DNA from: Skeletonema tropicum
Taxonomy: Eukaryota > Bacillariophyta > Thalassiosirophyceae > Thalassiosirales > Thalassiosiraceae
NCBI GenBank assembly: GCA_037178625.1
Contig: JAWZXG010000024.1
Location: 62,001-126,000, forward strand
Reading direction: 5' to 3'
DNA: 64,000 bases
Under the pieces are notes generated by a model. That model was given only the letters and a program-made list of their open reading frames with translations. It had not been told where the DNA came from and searched no databases. The translations under genes were made by a program, and so were the position numbers. This document shows, one piece after another, positions 10,161 to 20,977 of this stretch (positions are counted from its first letter, which is position 1; each line of letters starts with the position of its first letter).

Positions 10161-10543
10161 AAACAATCAAGGTGAAGAAATCATCTTCTGGCCTTGATGG
10201 TGAGTTGAGTCATTTAAATCGTAAACCTGTGGACTTTCTTGGAATTAGCACCTTCCCTTCAATAGAGAGAAACATTGACCTTGACGGAGAAAGAGTAGGA
10301 GATTCAGTATTGACGGAGAAAGAGCAGGAGATTCAGTACGTCTGAAGATGAAATCGCACCAGATCAAATGACTGCTATATGAGTAGAGGGAAAGAGATAG
10401 CTAAACTTTAACAAAACGGCTCTCTGCTATGAAGATGCAGGAGGCAGGAGAGATGGATCACGTCGCGAATCCGGGCTCCCAAATTCCAATTTCCGCCATT
10501 ACTTTAGCCTTTACCAATCATCATTCTTCCTGCATCCAACAGC
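10161..10543. other. Intergenic with a 29-bp tandem duplication
   Basis: No gene seen. TTGACGGAGAAAGAG(T/C)AGGA plus nine more bases occurs twice in tandem at 10281-10309 and 10310-10338 with one mismatch. The stretch leads to the 3' end of the DUF839 gene. Confidence 0.55.
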
Positions 10544-12551
10544 TCAATTAAACGCTCGACCATCGTCACGAGTTACTTCCATCAATACTCCAGCGTCCTG
10601 AAAGCCAAAATAGAACTTCCGTCTGTCAGGGCTGAATGCAAGTCCCACAGTCTCATCACCTGCATATCTTCCACCCGGTATAGCTCGTATCATCGTGTAA
10701 TACTTGCCTTCACTATCTCTAACATGCACTCCAGGTGCATCACCACCGTCTTCTGTGAAGTAGATAAATTTGCGCTTGTCCATGTCATTTCCAATAATCT
10801 GATCTGGCTGAGAGTTGAATGAACCTTGACCAACCCAGCTTGATCCTGTGTGCTCTGAAGTGTATGTTTTGTCTGTTAGGTTCAGGATGTAAAGTCTCCT
10901 CGTTACTTTGGATACAAAGTAAAGAGTTGAATTGTGGTAGGCTATCCCCTCAGAGTTTGGATAATAATTCTTAGCTGATTTTTGTCCAGAGCTCAGACTA
11001 GTAGTCCACTGGAATTTGTTTTCGTCAAGAAATTGAAGGTAAGTCGTTTGTCCTCCTACATGTAGGGCATCCCAGCCACTGCCATCTGCCTCAAAGCGAC
11101 GAAGCTCCCCACTACTATTATCTTCAGTTGTGAAAAAGATTGGCTTGTTTGGGTTTGTATTGTCTACTGCGACCGACTCATAGTTACCTCCGCTTGGGCC
11201 ACCTAACAAAGTTGCTCTTGGTGAGTAGTGATTCGGTTTGTTTGGGTCAGGCTCGACTTGCCAACACTGACCTCTATCATGTTCCTCACACGAGATCCAC
11301 GTATTCCAAGGGCTTAGCCCACCTTAAATCGTGAAACAAGAAAGGAAGAGATGAGCGGATTAGGTATGGCAAACATTTTACATAGGCGTAGGCCACAGAA
11401 AATATCTCTGCTTCAACCCCCTTACCTCCACAGTTCCACGTTGTTCCACTCAAGAGAGTCTTGTAACTCGTAATCTCTCCATCTTCGCTAAAATAGAGTG
11501 CGTGAACTCCTGCTTTTCCATCATAATCTTCACTGTTAGACACATACGCATACCCACCGCCAGTAAGTGGCGTGACACCAGCTCCATCCATTTTTATGTG
11601 ACAAGCACGGCTGGATTGACCACCATTCGCCAAATTGACCCTTGATCCAGCTCGAGCGATGAGTTTGGCAGTCAACCCGTCGCTAATCTGAATGTCAAGA
11701 TTTGGATCAGTAACAAGTGATTCTCCGTAGCTGAGGAGAACTAAAGGTGAATTTGTTGGAGATAATGTTTGTGCTCGTGTTGGGCGTGGTGTCGAAGGAG
11801 AGATCGAAGGCGAAGATGTGGATGAATCAGGCGAAGCTGCTGTAGGTGTAGGTCCAGAAGTTTCTGTACGAGTAGTTGCCGCAACTGTGAACGCAATATC
11901 ATCATTATCATCAAATGGTCCAACACCGCAAACGCCGGTATTGCTTGTCATATGATTGTCAATGTGTCGAATACTAACACGCACTGCATGACTTGATCCT
12001 TTGGGTAGTGTATAAGATGTACTCAAAGTTTGTTTCCCCCCACCTGTACATTGAATCCGCTCGATAAAGTTCCAGTTAGAATTGGCGCCTCCATTGCTCA
12101 CGTAGTAAAAATACGCATAGTCTTTTGCAAAACCCTCCGGCCAGCAATTCACAAATGTAGTGATGCGTGCACGCTCATTTTCCATCATATATCCTCCCGA
12201 TTCAGAGCTGACAACAATTCGATCGACAGATTCATCATCTGGTCCACCACTCGTGCTGTCAACGCAGGTCCCGCCCAATGTGTTTGGAAAATTGGGCTCC
12301 GGATGAATATTTCCACGGCCGCTGACAAGATTCCCTGTATCACATGATGAACCTTCGGTGCTACATTTTGGAATCCGTAGCGCTTCATTATAGGATGCCA
12401 TGACATTGCTTGAGCGGAATCTGTCAGTGTCGGCTCTGAGGGCTCGTTGACGTGGTCGATCTGAAGCGTCCTCCACAACAGGAGCAGGAGAACTATGAAG
12501 CGGAAGCGCTAGAGCTAAAGCTGAAGCTAATTTAAAGCTTGGGATGTACAT
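10544..12551 (-). CDS. Secreted DUF839/PhoX-like protein with N-terminal beta domain
   Basis: Exon 1 is 12551-11426, exon 2 is 11322-10544; a 103-bp GTAAGG...TTAAG intron joins WNCGG|GLSPWNTWISCEE, a hallmark of the DUF839/PhoX alkaline-phosphatase-like family. 634 residues. A signal peptide occupies residues 1-24. Residues about 50-220 form a Cys-containing domain (SCDTGNLV, ESVDRIVVSSESG, WNFIERIQCTGGGKQTLSTS) resembling a secreted beta-sandwich module. A Ser/Thr/Pro linker follows at about 220-265. The DUF839 beta-propeller-like region comes last (GGGYAYVSNSE, EGIAYHNSTLYFVSK, QPDQIIGND, TEDGGDAPGVHV, ETVGLAFSPD) and ends at RDDGRAFN. A phosphatase role is plausible from the family but not shown. 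Part of the N-terminal domain is duplicated upstream. Confidence 0.8.
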
Positions 12552-12745
12552 CTTATCCTTATCTCCTTGTATGAAGTCTATCAGTCACTCAATGCAATGA
12601 TCTTTCTGTGAGCTGTGCTACTGCTACCTCTTGGCGTTGATATGTTGTGAAAACACTGTTGCACTTAGCGCTCTGAGAGAGAGCAAAAAAAATGATGCCG
12701 ACAAATGATCTATGTCGATGTCCATGATAGTTGCGCGCCGTAATC
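12552..12745. promoter_or_regulatory. Upstream region of the DUF839-like gene
   Basis: About 190 bp between the start codon and the MITE-like element. It resembles the sequence above the partial copy at 13515-13610 (both contain CATGAAGTCTATCAGnCA), so the duplication included promoter sequence. Confidence 0.35.
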
Positions 12746-12911
12746 ATAGCGCATTTTCTCGATAAGTAATGAAATTGCGCGAGGTTTATGTATCGAATTC
12801 CTACGGACGTAAGTCCCCTTTTCTCTCACAATTGAGAAAGAGATACCTTACGTCCGTAGGAATCACTTACATCAACCTCGCGCTATTTGATTATCGAGAA
12901 AATGCGCTATA
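12746..12911. mobile_element. MITE-like inverted-repeat element (ATAGCGCATTTTCTCGATAA ends)
   Basis: The left end ATAGCGCATTTTCTCGATAA and the right end TTATCGAGAAAATGCGCTAT are perfect inverted repeats. Imperfect pairing continues inward through GCGCGAGGTT/AACCTCGCGC to CCTACGGACGTAAG/CTTACGTCCGTAGG, so nearly the whole 166 bp folds into one hairpin. It has no coding capacity. It lies between the DUF839 gene and its partial copy. Confidence 0.75.
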
Positions 12912-12919
12912 TCCTTGAC

Positions 12920-12939
12920 ACCTTCCGAATTCGGAAGGT
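12920..12939. repeat. 20-bp perfect palindrome
   Basis: ACCTTCCGAATTCGGAAGGT is exactly self-complementary and lies 8 bp beyond the MITE-like hairpin. It could be a dimeric protein site or a transposon end; nothing in the sequence decides. Confidence 0.7.
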
Positions 12940-13048
12940 TTCAGAATAGTGGGATATTGCTCCAGAAACGCACCTAACCCCCTCATGACTGGCCGTTAGT
13001 TTGGTGCATTTTGGCCATATACTCGCTGCGTAGTGGTAGTGCCATTTT

Positions 13049-13514
13049 CTATTTTTTTGCATAACCATCCGGATCCGGCCAGCAATTCACAAATGCAGTG
13101 ATGCGTGCACGCTCATTTTCCATTTCCATCATATATCCTCCCGATTCAGAGCTGACAACAATCCGCATCCGCTCAACAAATTCATCATATGGTCCACCTC
13201 CTCTGCCGTCACTGCAGTTTCCCAATGTGTTTGGAAAATTGGGCTCCGGATGAATATTTCCAATTGCCACGGCCACTGACAAGATTTCCTGTATCACATG
13301 ATGAACCTTCGGAGCTACATTTTGGAATACGTAGCGCTTCATTATAGGATGCCATGACATTGCTTGCGTGAAATCCATCAGTGTTGGCTCTGAGGGCTCG
13401 TTGATGTGGTCGATCTGACAGATCTGAAGCGTCCTCCACAACAGGAGCTGGAGAACTATTCAGCGGCAGCGGAAGTGCGAAAGCTACAGCTAAGATTAAG
13501 CCTGGGATGTACAT
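13049..13514 (-). pseudogene. Partial, frameshifted copy of the DUF839 protein N-terminus
   Basis: From MYIPGLILAVAFALPLPLN (ATG 13514) through SYNEALRIPKC and SSCDTGNLVSGRGN this follows the DUF839-like protein closely at the DNA level. It then changes frame near 13262-13275, where a small insertion separates GRGN from IHPEPNFPNTLG. It continues through RIVVSSESGGYMME and ends in NCWPDPDGYAKK at the breakpoint near 13055. There is no DUF839 domain. It is a tandem, direct-orientation partial duplication, now a pseudogene. Short insertions such as extra Asp-Leu-Ser and Met-Glu repeats indicate divergence since duplication. Confidence 0.75.
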
Positions 13515-15119
13515 CTTGTCTCCTTGCATGAAGTCTATCAGCCATTCAATTATCTTTCTGTCTGCGCTTCCTGTTCGTGTTGATATTGTGAAACAAGCAA
13601 AAAATATGATGCAATGGTAGCCAGGTACAGCCATGATCAGTTGCCAGCTAGTAGCCCTCAATTCTGAGTTCAAAACACTTAAAAATTATATTACTAATTC
13701 CAATGTTTAAAAGAGAATCATTGGTATTCATCAAAAGACGTTCTCCAACTCACAAGACTCTTTGAAAGCTTCTGAAGCGAAGTGGCAGTAAGTCACCACT
13801 AGCAGCGATTTGACTCGACTCGAATATACATACTATTCCTACGTAGAAGCAAAAAATCGTCGTAGAACTCATCTTCACTCACATTTTCAGCCATGTCGAG
13901 TACTTCTTTACTACATGTAAGACCGGAGATGGGTAAGACGATTACAATAGAACATCAATAAAACACATTATGATTTTATACAGTTGCGCCGCCTCTTAAT
14001 ATATAACTCTACCACATTTTCCTCTAGTGCTTCCAGGAATACTTTTTGTCTTTGCTGTCTTGGACGTAGGACCCTTGTTCTTCCTCTTTCCCTTAAATCT
14101 TCTAGCCACCGATTCTCTCCTCATGACAACTTGTGGATTCATTGCTCTGTGCTCACATCAAGCACGTATTATTGCCTGCTTTTCCAAATCTCCTACCCTA
14201 CTGAAGCAAAAATCAAAGCAGAAGCCGTCTTGGAAGATATTCAGTCACCGAGCCGACTCCACCATCATGTCTTCAATACCTGGATCACCCACGCTCATTA
14301 GTTGATTTAGGACAGCTTTCATTTGTGGAACTTTCTTATTGTCTTTATTGACAATGGGCACATCAAGAAGGATATGAGATGAGTGCGAATTTGCTGACTG
14401 TAACTGTATCCGACAGTTTCACCACGTGATGATTTGAACTTTGATATCTCGCGAAGCATTGCGCCGGTATGAATCTGATGCATGTCCATTTCTCTTACGC
14501 ACTCCCTGTTCCGATGAAGTACACCAGGAGCAACCTCTGATAGGACGGGATATTGATGCTTGTCTGACTCGGAAAAGGTTTAGTTGTGGAGGATCGGTGA
14601 TATCAGGCAACAGCGGTACAATAGTCATTTCCTCTCAAGGGAAGCACATGAGATGGAGTGACAACAGCGGGTTTAGTAATAGAGATAGTAGCCGACTCAA
14701 AAGGCTTAGTTGGCAATTGTGTTGGCGGTTGTTTCACGTCATCATGCGGCAATTGCTCTTTCCGTTTGTCAAGTAGTCCATGTCCATCAAATCCTCTCGG
14801 AGTTGTTGCTATGGCATAACTTCTTGGACCTTCACTCCTTTCAATTCTGCGTCACGAGATGGTATTGCCACAGTATTCCCTTTTTCATCTGCGGTGAATT
14901 CTTTGTGGCTTTCCATTTCAAAGAGTTACTGAATCAGCAGAACGTGTTGTGCTGATTGGTGGAGCATTTGCCGGCCTATTTTCTTTTGCACCCTCGCAAA
15001 TTTGTCCGTAGGAGACAGTGCAATAACTATTAAACTCTCTACCCACCATTATATTGTGCCTTTTCTGCATCTCCTTCAGCTTGTCTTGGTGAACTTCGGC
15101 CTTGTTGTGCATCGGTCTT
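13515..15119. other. Gene-poor stretch with decayed minus-strand coding traces
   Basis: Minus-strand frames at 15112-14918 (HNIMVGREFNSYCTVSYGQI) and 14628-14419 (SISRPIRGCSWCTSSEQG, RKRNGHASDSYRRN) look protein-like and lie in order, but stops and frame changes separate them. They may be remains of a transposon protein, for instance the Cys-rich tail of a transposase. I cannot name the family. The plus-strand frames at 13984-14305 look non-coding. Confidence 0.3.
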
Positions 15120-15513
15120 GGGCTAAGTCTATGGTCACCCTAGCCAGGATGTCTCTTCTCAGCGAGTACTCAACCTCAGAAAATGGTCAACATAGTGTCG
15201 GAAAGCTGAGAGTGAGAGGAGTTCAAATCCGTAGAGATCTAAGCAAGGTTTTGAATCGTGGTGAAAACAAAAAATGATTCCAGCCTGAAGACCCAGGGAA
15301 ATTGGAAAGAGGGACTATTTTGGGGGTTAACCCTTAGTTTTTTCTAGGGGTAGGGCTAACAAAATATTTTTTTATTTTTCTTAGATCTTCACGGATTCAA
15401 ATGCAGCTCACCGAGAGGAGCATTTTAACACCCTTACATGGCCCGTTAGTCCCGTAACGGCTGAGAACGGACAAATCGCCGTTTTCTGGCTAGGCTGACC
15501 ATAGACTTAGCCC
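15120..15513. mobile_element. MITE-like element with 28-bp TIRs
   Basis: GGGCTAAGTCTATGGTCA at 15120 pairs with TGACCATAGACTTAGCCC ending at 15513. The inverted match extends to 28 bp with one mismatch (through CCTAGCCAG). The 394-bp interior has no convincing ORF. It contains GGGTTAACCC and a T-rich stretch near 15327-15380. A target-site duplication is not obvious beyond a shared TT. Confidence 0.65.
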
Positions 15514-16546
15514 TTGATTGGTTCACCGTGACGATTGGTGTTGGTGTGTAAGCGTAGTCCAAGGGCTTCGTTCGGTAAGTTGGGACAGCCCCTTCGAGTC
15601 ATTTCTCTGGAGAACGATAATGCATGGAATGGTAACGTGTTGGGATGCTCCAAATAGGGAGTCGAAGAAGGTATCTTGCCACAGGTGGGTGAGATCATAT
15701 CATCATCGGCAATAATGCACGCGGGAGGCAAAAAGGTGACTATTACTATTGCTTTCGCAGCACGTGTGGTCCTCATCTGTTCCTCCTTTTGCAGAACTTA
15801 ACTACTACAGATAGTTGCGGCGACGTTTGCACCAAAAGGAGAAGCATATCCAATGTATTGTTGTTGTTATTTAACGTCGCCGCTGGTATGCCTCGGTATG
15901 TTTCATCAATGAAATTGGAAGTTGCATGATGAAAGCGTGTTGTGCGATCAGTCGAGTCAAAATAAGTTTTGAGAATAGTAGTCTTAAATTCTGTGTTTCA
16001 CGCATCTTGACCGGCACTCTCCGGCACTACCAGGTATGATCTAAGGTAGGAATTAAAATTTGTACGACGAAATCTCCTCCTGCCAGTAGTGAAGTAGGCA
16101 GTAGAGGGGAGAAAATAATTTAAGAAATCGACTTTTTAAGAAAACAGGTTGATCTAGCTCTAGAGCTGACTGGAATTTTATTTTCGGCATTTTTTTCGTG
16201 CTGTTTCCTTCGTCGATTTTGGGGGCGAAAAAGAAGGAGAAAAGAAGGAGGAAAGTTCGCGTGCTCTGGATGGCTCTGGGTAGCAGCTGCATCACAGCTG
16301 CTACTTAGAGGATGCAGACTACTACTTATTGTTATTCTTCTTCGATAAATATTATTTCATTATCTAATTGAAGTCTCTAGCCACCCTGCTACGAGATTGG
16401 CTTCTCTATACACGATAGACGAGTAACGTTGAACCTCGTGACTTGAAGTGACCGTATTTGCACCCCTCCGTGCGTGACCGTATTTGCACCACCACCGTGA
16501 CCGTGTATTTTAAACAGCACAAAAACGTTGCCGAATTTTGAGGGAA
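15514..16546. other. Intergenic, nothing coding recognised
   Basis: Short frames only. A small inverted repeat pairs GCGGCGACGTT (near 15814) with AACGTCGCCGC (near 15870). GTGACCGTATTTGCACC is repeated in tandem near 16449-16489. Confidence 0.4.
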
Positions 16547-16887
16547 TAGCGTGTCCCAGCACCACTTTCCCACCCCCAAATTCCCACTTTCCCACCCCAG
16601 AATCCACCCCAGAATCCCACGCCGACATGGGACTCTGAAAATCAGAATCCTACGTCCATCCGTCCCAGAATCCCACGTAGACGTAGGATTCTACTTTCCC
16701 ACTTTCCCACCTCAGAATCCCACGCATTTTTTGATTTTTTGCGGAGAGTATCGCGCAGGCCCTCGGAAAGTGGGAACCAGCACAGAAGCAAATTTTGACG
16801 GCTAGGATTCCTACTTTCCCACCACCTTTCCGAGGTGGGAATCCTACGGGGGAAAGTATGAATCCTAGCCACTGCTGGGACACGCTA
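16547..16887. mobile_element. MITE-like element rich in TTTCCCAC / ACGTAGGATTC words
   Basis: TAGCGTGTCCCAGCA at 16547 is inverted as TGCTGGGACACGCTA ending at 16887. The 341-bp interior is built of reiterated TTTCCCAC and AGAATCC(C/T)ACG words on both strands, so it can fold extensively. No ORF is credible. A short relative, CTACTTTCCCACGTAGGATT, lies at 20367-20386. Confidence 0.65.
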
Positions 16888-16904
16888 AAATAAGGGGTGC
16901 AATT

Positions 16905-16966
16905 CAAGCAGATCAAAGAGCAAAACGCAGTGATGCAAGCAGATCAAAGAGCAAAATGCAGTGATG
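16905..16966 (+). repeat. 31-bp tandem repeat, two copies
   Basis: A 31-bp unit beginning CAAGCAGATCAAAGAGCAAA occurs twice in a row (16905-16935 and 16936-16966) with one C/T difference. Confidence 0.75.
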
Positions 16967-17739
16967 CAAGCCTGTTGAAAGGTTTAGAACACGTTAATAC
17001 CATTGTAGGACCTCTGCAACACCTTTTGCAATGTATTTTCTACAGTATCGCTACGATTCACATTCTCTGGGATTCCACCATTCCTGGTCTCACCTCGTCT
17101 CAACTCATCCTCCCTCCTCCAACCACGATTGCCCATGATACTATAATTTTCTAAATGGTTGTTTGCACGTAGTTTGGCAGTGTTGAGTGGAGTGAAAAGT
17201 TCTTTGCCGCTGGTGATGTGAGTGTGAGGGTTGGTCGACAGCATCACAAGCACAAGGGAAAATTAAATTGATGATTTATTGTCCAATATTCAACTTCAAC
17301 GGCTCCCTTGATTCAAACTCAACACCCCCCACGTCGGAAAATACTTACTACCCAACCAACCAGCCCATCAACCGTACTCATTCCCGAGATAGACTCTTCT
17401 GCCGGCGGAAGCGCGCCGACTGAGATGAAAAATGAACAGTGGAAACAGATTCCTTCTCGTGTTTGACCAAATCTTAATATTGAGAACTAATTTTTAAGAA
17501 CCCCTCAAGTCTGCGTAGGAATAAGTATGGCCTTGGCCTTCGGCTGTCTTGTGGGTTTTCTGGTTTCTATCTGTCTTCTCTTCGCGTCTTGTCGGTCGAG
17601 AGAGAGCTTTCGTCTCACTCTTGTTTAGTGACTCTTTCAAGAGTGGCACTCCCCGCTACGGCACTGTTTGTTCGTCCCTCGTTCCTCGTTGGTATGCATA
17701 GCGAACTCTCTTTAGAGCTCTATTGGTTCTAAGGACAAA
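16967..17739. other. Intergenic and probable promoter of the repeat-bearing gene
   Basis: I see no gene. The frames present are short and unlike known proteins. The last few hundred bases should hold the promoter of the gene starting near 17740. Confidence 0.35.
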
Positions 17740-19502
17740 ATGATAAAGCGAGGCGGTGAGCGGCCGCGATTCTCTACCTCTCAGCCGCAGCCGGTTGATT
17801 TGGTTGCAAAAATGATAACGATGGCAACGAAAGCGTCGACAGTTTAGAAGTTTGTCTCCAACGAAGAAACTATGCATCCGAAGATCGTGATACATTTGAA
17901 AAGATGCAAAAAGCACTGCGAGGTGTCGAAGAAGCCCTCAGTACAAACACAATTAATCGGCGTAGGTCATCATCGGATGATAGCATGAGGAGCGATGTTG
18001 GCAAATTTATGGATATGCCATCCAATCCGGATCCAGTTACAAGATATTCTGTTGGTGAAAACAAACATGCAGGGGGCGGTGCTGATCACTTGGCAACGGC
18101 GAAGATTCATGCACTCTCATCGGGGATCGAAGCCGGAGATAAATTAACAGGTACCTCTATGCAGGATAGTCCATCACGCTTCGATGATGATGATTATTTT
18201 GCCAATATGGTTGCCGACATTAAGCGGAGACGACGCACGAAGGAAATGCAAAAATCATATTGGCAAAGATCTGATTTGAAGGATAGAGAAGAAGTGGACG
18301 GTAAGAGCACTACTCTGCACATTGACGACGAAATGGACAACAGCACTTTGTCGGGTACTTGCTACAGTGACGGGGAAGGGGAAGACTGTACACTAGGCGA
18401 GTTGTGTGGGTTATTTGAGAGGCAACAAAAAATCTGCCTAGGAAATGTAAGAGATGAAATAAGCAAACATGACACTAGGAAACGAAGGTCTTACAACAAG
18501 AAGAACGGACGGAAACTTTCGACACGGAGGGAGGGGAGCACTAGTGAAGATGTGACACTGGAGGGCACGGTGTTGAGTGGATTCACTCGTGAAGATGTGA
18601 CACTGGAGGGCACGGTATTAAGTGGATTCACTCGTGAAGATGTGACATTGGGGGACACGGTGTTAAGTGGGTACACTCGTGAAGATTCAACATTGGCAGG
18701 AACGCTCTTGAGTGAATCCTCCAGAGGGGAGACAATAATGAGTGGTTCTACTGAATATGAAATGGCTGCGCTGGAGAGGCCTCCTCTTCTTGCAGAGCCG
18801 AATTACTTGGTGGAAGATGATCATGGAAGAGAAGATGAATTAGCAAGCAACAAAGCTTTTTACTTGATACATAATATTTGTTCTGCTCCATGGTTTCGAA
18901 GCAATGATAATAAACAATCTTCTCAGGGCGAGGACGCTAAGGCAATCGAGGGGGAAACCAACGCGAAAGAATCAGATGTGGTAAAGGAACGCTTGAACAG
19001 AACAAGAAGCAAACAGAGTGAGGTGGCAGCTGTAGACGATTTGAAGAAGAGTGAATCTTTGAACAAGAGCATGACGGGCACTGCTTTAGTAAGAACACCT
19101 ACCCAGAGTGAGCTCAAGGCAATGTACAAAAAGGAAAACAGGTTGACAGACGGAAAGAAACCTCATCTGCCGATCAAGGACAAAGAGTTGGACAACCAAC
19201 AGCGAAATGAATTAAATAGGATTGGGTGCGACGAGTCAGCGAAACCCGCGACTGATCGAAAGAAGAAATCCTTGCGTCACAAACTGTTTTCATTCAGGAG
19301 AATGAAGACAGGACGACTAAAAGTTACTGCGCCGTCAATGGATGCCAGTGCTACGCCAGTAAGTCCGGCCCGAACTGTAGCTACAGGTACCAGTGACGCT
19401 AGCACCGAATCTAAATCTCGCGAAGAAGATGACGATGTATGCACGAGCTATGCAGCACTCGCAATGACTCGAACGAAGAGCAAGATATTAATTTCAATAT
19501 AG
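17740..19502 (+). CDS. Hypothetical hydrophilic protein with 15-residue tandem repeats
   Basis: I do not recognise the family. The long frame opens before its first ATG (17904), so the true start is probably upstream. A 16-nt first exon (ATG 17740-17755) and a 92-bp GTGAGC...TTTAG intron join in frame at 17848, giving 556 residues; this is inference from splice signals. The protein is acidic to mixed-charge and low in hydrophobic residues, with no signal or membrane segment. Residues about 260-320 carry tandem repeats of the form REDVTLEGTVLSGFT (three close copies plus diverged REDSTLAGTLLSES). The C-terminal part is basic (KKKSLRHKLFSFRRMK), then Ser/Thr/Asp-rich. It may be a cytoplasmic or nuclear scaffold-like protein; function unknown. 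Confidence 0.6.
18541..18720 (+). repeat. 45-bp coding minisatellite
   Basis: Near-identical 45-bp units, each encoding EDVTLEGTVLSGFTR, repeat three times, with a fourth diverged unit. The first two are almost identical in DNA, so the array is young or homogenised. Confidence 0.8.
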
Positions 19503-20977
19503 TTAGCACTGCTTGACTTACTACTAAAATTACCTTTGGGTAAGTACTTACATAAAATTGACCAATGAAGGCTTTCGGTTGATTGGACCCGTTTTTTCCG
19601 TGTTAGTTAGATCCACATCCTGAATATCAAAGCATCATCTTCATAATTATCAGCCACCATAGTGAAAATCTGAACTACCGCTGAACCGGTTGTTAGTGCG
19701 AGAACTACAGGGAGTCGACTGTTGCTTGCCATTCTTGGTGTTAGGGGACTGTGCATGTTGTATTGGATACATTATTAGGGGTGCAGTCAGCTTAAGCAAT
19801 GGGCTCTCTGGAGTTCATTCCACATGTTGTCAAAATCTGACTGGGAAAGTGGGATTTTGATTTTGGGTTTGGAGGGGGGAGTGGGAGTGGAAAGCGATGC
19901 TTGCTACTTGGACACTAGTATCATAAAACCACACTAGTGCATGTGGAGTTGTGACCAGCCGAGTGCGTGGAGAGTGCGGTGTGAAAAAACTACAGGTAAA
20001 TGACCACACTGTTGCATGCCTCGCTGCGGCAGTGTCGATGTCATACCATGACTTTGGTCACAGCACCCTCCACATGAGTGTGGTCACACACGCGACGAGC
20101 AGGTTTTAACAGCAAGGAGTGTGTGGTCTAAAATTGCTTTACGATACACACGACCACGAATTCTTTGGAGCAACAATAATTTGTGTAAAAGTAAAAGTAT
20201 GAAAAAAAATATTTTTTGACTCAACAGCTAAGACAGGCGCAAATAAAATGAGCTAGGGTAATTTAAAATTATCTAGCGCCAAGCGTGCTGAAAAAATTTA
20301 CCCTAGCACATTTTATTCGCGCCGGTCTTAGCTGTCGAAAGAGTCACCCCGCCTCTAAGCAGATCCCTACTTTCCCACGTAGGATTCCCACTGTTGAGTT
20401 GAAAAACTTTCAAGTCGATCTATGTTAATGTTACTGTTATCAAGCTGTTATCGAAGCTTGAATGATAATACTCATAACAATAACAAGTGTTGTCGTTGTC
20501 ACTGGGACTGGGTCGTCTCTTTAATGACCACACTGATAGCAAATGACGTCGCCGTAAGTGTCCTCGACCAGTGTCGTCTACATCTATCATACTGTGTTTT
20601 GTTTGGTGTGATCAAACGCGTGAGTGGTTGTGTGTCCGTCAAGCGATTTGTGACCACACTCGACTGCATTGGCATTGCAGTAATCAATCAACACCTGGGG
20701 TTGTGTTCTATATATAATATGCAATCAAATTGAGCCTCTTTCCTCCCTCAATCAAAGATATTTACGATAATCTAAAAGAGATCACACGAGCGAAGCAAGC
20801 TTGAACTGGTTTAATATTGGACTGACGGACTCCTACTTAAGAAGAAAGAAGGATACCTCAGTCATTTGAGTGGTACAAGGTACAAATTTGGAAACGGGAC
20901 TACTTTCATTCGAGAGACGTGTCTCAAAAATCTCTAACTCGAAGACGGACAAAGACAAAAAAAAATCATGAACAACC
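19503..20977. other. Intergenic with MITE and recurrent GTGTGGTC words
   Basis: No supported gene. GACCACAC or its complement GTGTGGTC recurs near 20003, 20078, 20120, 20524 and 20650, with partial matches at 19927 and 20052. The final 250 bp should contain the promoter of the ER lectin gene. Confidence 0.4.
20224..20335. mobile_element. Small hairpin MITE (ACAGCTAAGAC ends)
   Basis: ACAGCTAAGACAGGCGCAAA at 20224 pairs with the reverse complement of the sequence ending GCGCCGGTCTTAGCTGT at 20335. Pairing continues through AATAAAATG...CTAGGGTAA, so about 38 bp per arm match with few mismatches. The 112-bp element has no coding capacity. TGACTC and GAGTCA flank it in inverted orientation, so the terminal repeat may extend further with an indel. 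Confidence 0.7.

Noticed and set aside
13984..14305. Two overlapping plus-strand ORFs of 92 and 105 codons
   Set aside because: No ATG-context, domain or conserved look; composition is like the surrounding non-coding DNA.
16547..16887. CRISPR-like array suggested by regularly repeated TTTCCCAC words
   Set aside because: The words are not evenly spaced, lie on both strands and sit within inverted termini of a eukaryotic MITE-like element.
20422..20733. 103-codon plus-strand ORF upstream of the ER lectin
   Set aside because: Cys/His/Val-rich with no family resemblance, overlapping the GTGTGGTC word cluster; judged fortuitous.
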